A program made the translations under genes and the position numbers. A DNA stretch of 64,000 bases. Origin: Poecilobothrus nobilitatus. Lineage: Eukaryota > Arthropoda > Insecta > Diptera > Dolichopodidae. The notes under the pieces are model-generated. The model did no database searches, was not told the origin of the DNA, and saw only the letters and a list, made by a program, of their open reading frames with translations. The stretch spans positions 234,819,825 to 234,883,824 of the forward strand of contig OX352774.1 in assembly GCA_947095535.1 (NCBI GenBank), read 5' to 3'. The stretch's first letter is position 1, and each line of letters begins with the position of its first letter. Below, one piece after another: positions 61,382 to 64,000 of the stretch.

Positions 61382-63696
61382 CTAATTTAAGTTACTCCTT
61401 AAGTTGATAATTAAAACTTAAGTCGAAAACTAGTAGAATATAAGTATAACATGTAACAATAGAAAATAATAAGAACTTTTAAATGTAAAATCACTTGAAG
61501 AAAGCATAGTATCAAAGTCTTAAAGATGATATTTAGGTAATATTTCTCATCTATTAAAGTCCTACAAACAGATATACAGGTTAACGATTAATCTAAGAAA
61601 AAAGAGAATGCAATCTGTCTAAAATATTTTCAGGTTTTCTTTTATTTTATTTTAAAAAAAAATTATTTTTAAAAAAAAGCCAAATTTATTTTGAAACTAT
61701 TTTTAAATAAAAAATATTCTTTTTTTTACTTTATACTTACATAGCAGTGAAATTTCTTAAAATCTGCAAAGAAACAAAACAAAAAATATAACGGTTAGAA
61801 AATGAAATAAATAAATTTGAATAAATAGCATATTTTGTGGCGCAGATAATCTTATTTTTATTAATTTTAGGACTTTTAAATTAAATTAAATTGAAGGATT
61901 CTAATATTGACATTTATTTTGATTACAAAGCATAAAAAAAAAAATCGAAAGTATGCTATATCTATCAAATGACGATCAGTCGACATAATGGCTCAAGTCT
62001 TTCGATGTTACAATAATTTTTTTCATTTTAATAATTATTTTTACCAACCTTTAAATTCAAAAAACATTAAATACTATTAAATTTAAACAAAAAAAAAAAA
62101 TATTTTCATTTAAAGTTTATTGAAATTATGATAAAATAAATTAAACTTATACCTATTAGTTTTTATATTAAACATTACGTAAACATTTGGACACTTCTTA
62201 TACTGTATGCATGTACATATTATGTACCATATTATAACAACAGAAATTTTCTACATACAAAAAAATTTATACATACTCTGTAAAGTCCTTTTTAAAAATA
62301 AACAAACAAATACATACATATTAATATGTCTTTATAGAATCACACACAAACCTTTAATACGTGTTCAAGAAGTTTTCCTTTGTTCGTCTCCTTGTTTTTT
62401 TTTTTAATTTTTTTTTTTATTTTTCTTGAATAAGGATAAATTTTCACATATTTGTGAAAAAAAACATTTTTTTCCAGAAAAAAAAAAAAATCTCGTTTAA
62501 TGACGTATAAAATTACTTTAATGTTATACTATCCTTTTATTCTTATATGATCGTTATTTTTAATAAAAGTAAAAAAAACGAAAAAAAAAATAAATAAAGG
62601 GCGAAAAAAAATAGACAAGGATCTGATATTAAAGACATTTAATTTTTTTTCTTAATAGATATTTTTTTATTTAATAAAATATAAAAATATGTATATTAAA
62701 TCACTATAATTATTAAAATTGGATTATAAAATTGTTTCTAGATAATTAAGAACAAGAAATCTAAAGCCCCAACACAGTTTTAGCTATATTTGAACTATGG
62801 TGTCTATAGAAATTAAGAATTAACCCTTAAAATACACTCAAAATTTTTTAATTTATGTTAACTGTAGCGTCTATAAGTGCATTTCCTGAATATGTAAAAA
62901 AAAAATCCTTTGAATCTTCTTTTTATGCTCTTAACAACCATATACCGTACTGGTCACCTTATAATTCCGGGTTCATAACTATTTTCATTTCTTAAAAATG
63001 TATCCTTACAATAAAATAGGTTGTTATAGGTACATTGATTTCAGTTAAAATTTATTCAACCAAGGATAATTTGAAAACGTTTGACCTTATAAAAATATAC
63101 AGTATATTCATACTTTACAATAAACAAATTTCTTCCAAATGATTTAAAATTTTTGTATGATTTTTGATTCCAAAAAAATATTTAATATAAAAAAACGTAA
63201 AAATAAAAAACAAAAAAATTAATATCTCCAAAAATGTTTGTTTTGAAAACTTATTAAAAAAAATTATATTTCTCATTGCATCAATTAAAATTATTTTTCT
63301 TTAAATTTTCCAATTATCGAAAAAATTAATTAAGAAAAAAAATAAAAACATTTAAAAAATTAAAATTCTTTTCTGACCAGAGAAATGAAATAATAATATA
63401 TAATTAAAAAAATTAAAAGTTTTTCTTAAAAACTAATTATATTTTAAAAATTAATTTTATTAAAAAGTTATTTAATTCTTCTTTTGAAATCTCTAGAGTC
63501 AATAGACGCTTAAAATAATTATTTTTAATCAATTTTATACACTTTTTCAAAAAGTTTTTTATTTTACTTATAAACTTTTTATTTTAATTATGATTAAAAA
63601 GAAAAGTAAGAAAATTAAATTGAAAATTTTCACTAAATAAAATTTTTATCAATGGCTATTTAAATACAATTAGGTGTGTACGTTTAAAATCACATA
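61382..63696. other. AT-rich spacer
   Basis: No families recognised; poly-A runs at 62084-62099 and 62479-62491, poly-T at 62394-62405. Confidence 0.5.
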
Positions 63697-64000
63697 AAAC
63701 AAGGTAGAATGTAAACCAACGGTTTTTAAAAGAGCACATTTCTAAAAGACAATAGAAACTGTTTAGAATTGTGACTTGCACAAAAATTTTAAAATTTCAT
63801 ATAATAAGGAAAAACGTGAAAATAGGACTTTTCTGGAATTTTGAGGGGCTGTAAGTCCGAAACCCTATAAAACTAAGAAAAATCGTTAACACACGTAAAA
63901 ATATATTATTGAACCTTTAATTTTCATGTCTTGCCGAAGAAAAATGTTCACAGGCGCTTAAGTTACTGGTGTCTAAAAATAGCGAATCTTGAATTTTTGA
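63697..64000 (-). mobile_element. HINE-2 element, copy D, cut by the window edge
   Basis: Begins AAACAAGGTAGAATGTAAAC (the inverse of the 3' end of copies B and C) and stays collinear to the last base of the window. It includes AAATATATTATTGAACC, which copy A lacks. The 5' part lies beyond 64000. Confidence 0.8.

Noticed and set aside
1..64000. CRISPR array or prokaryotic operon
   Set aside because: The tandem repeats seen have no unique spacers of constant length, there are no associated genes, and the repeats match insect transposon structure.

Overview
This window is very AT-rich eukaryotic DNA (mostly A/T, with long poly-A and poly-T tracts) that looks like repeat-dense intergenic or intronic sequence from an insect. 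A dipteran would fit, because one element closely matches the ends of the Drosophila DINE-1/INE-1 (Helentron-derived) family. The species cannot be named from the sequence. I find no convincing intact host gene, rRNA, complete tRNA or CRISPR array. The only long open frames belong to a decayed LINE, and the other large frames are by-products of repeats.

Layout. 555-2449 is an apparently complete non-coding DINE-1/HINE-like element carrying a nine-copy array of a 147-bp monomer. 4168-4370 is a small, less AT-rich open segment behind an acceptor-like site. A second HINE-like family (called HINE-2 here, about 1.2-1.3 kb) has full-length copies at 4800-6006 (-), 14079-15344 (+) and 27756-29040 (+). 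A fourth copy enters the right edge at 63697 (-). Older relics lie at 11240-12010, 13418-13620, 24858-25588, 39995-40460 and 60930-61381. A third such family (HINE-3) is at 34971-35515 and 25735-25935. 7353-10098 is a 5'-truncated LINE with a nearly continuous reverse transcriptase frame; fragments of two other LINE lineages lie at 6545-6975 (reverse transcriptase) and 13621-15490 (RNase H, split by a HINE-2 copy).

The centre and right are long simple-sequence-rich spacers with smaller repeats. These include a perfect 214-bp duplication (21865-22381), a TIR element (23096-23585), a possible piggyBac-type remnant (30695-30887) and two SINE families with RNA polymerase III-type boxes (40914-41080 and 46600-46789; 53088-53330). 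There is also a dispersed family built of ~122-bp tandem units with a 15-bp-periodic tail, and a cluster of 21-bp repeats ending in a strong hairpin near 56 kb.

The elements form no pathway. What ties them together is a recurring design: several non-coding, self-similar elements with subterminal inverted repeats, a 3' hairpin and internal tandem repeats, presumably mobilised in trans by a helicase-encoding partner that is not in this window. Insertions are nested (HINE-2 into an RNase H pseudogene, a SINE into a tandem-unit repeat), which gives a relative age order.
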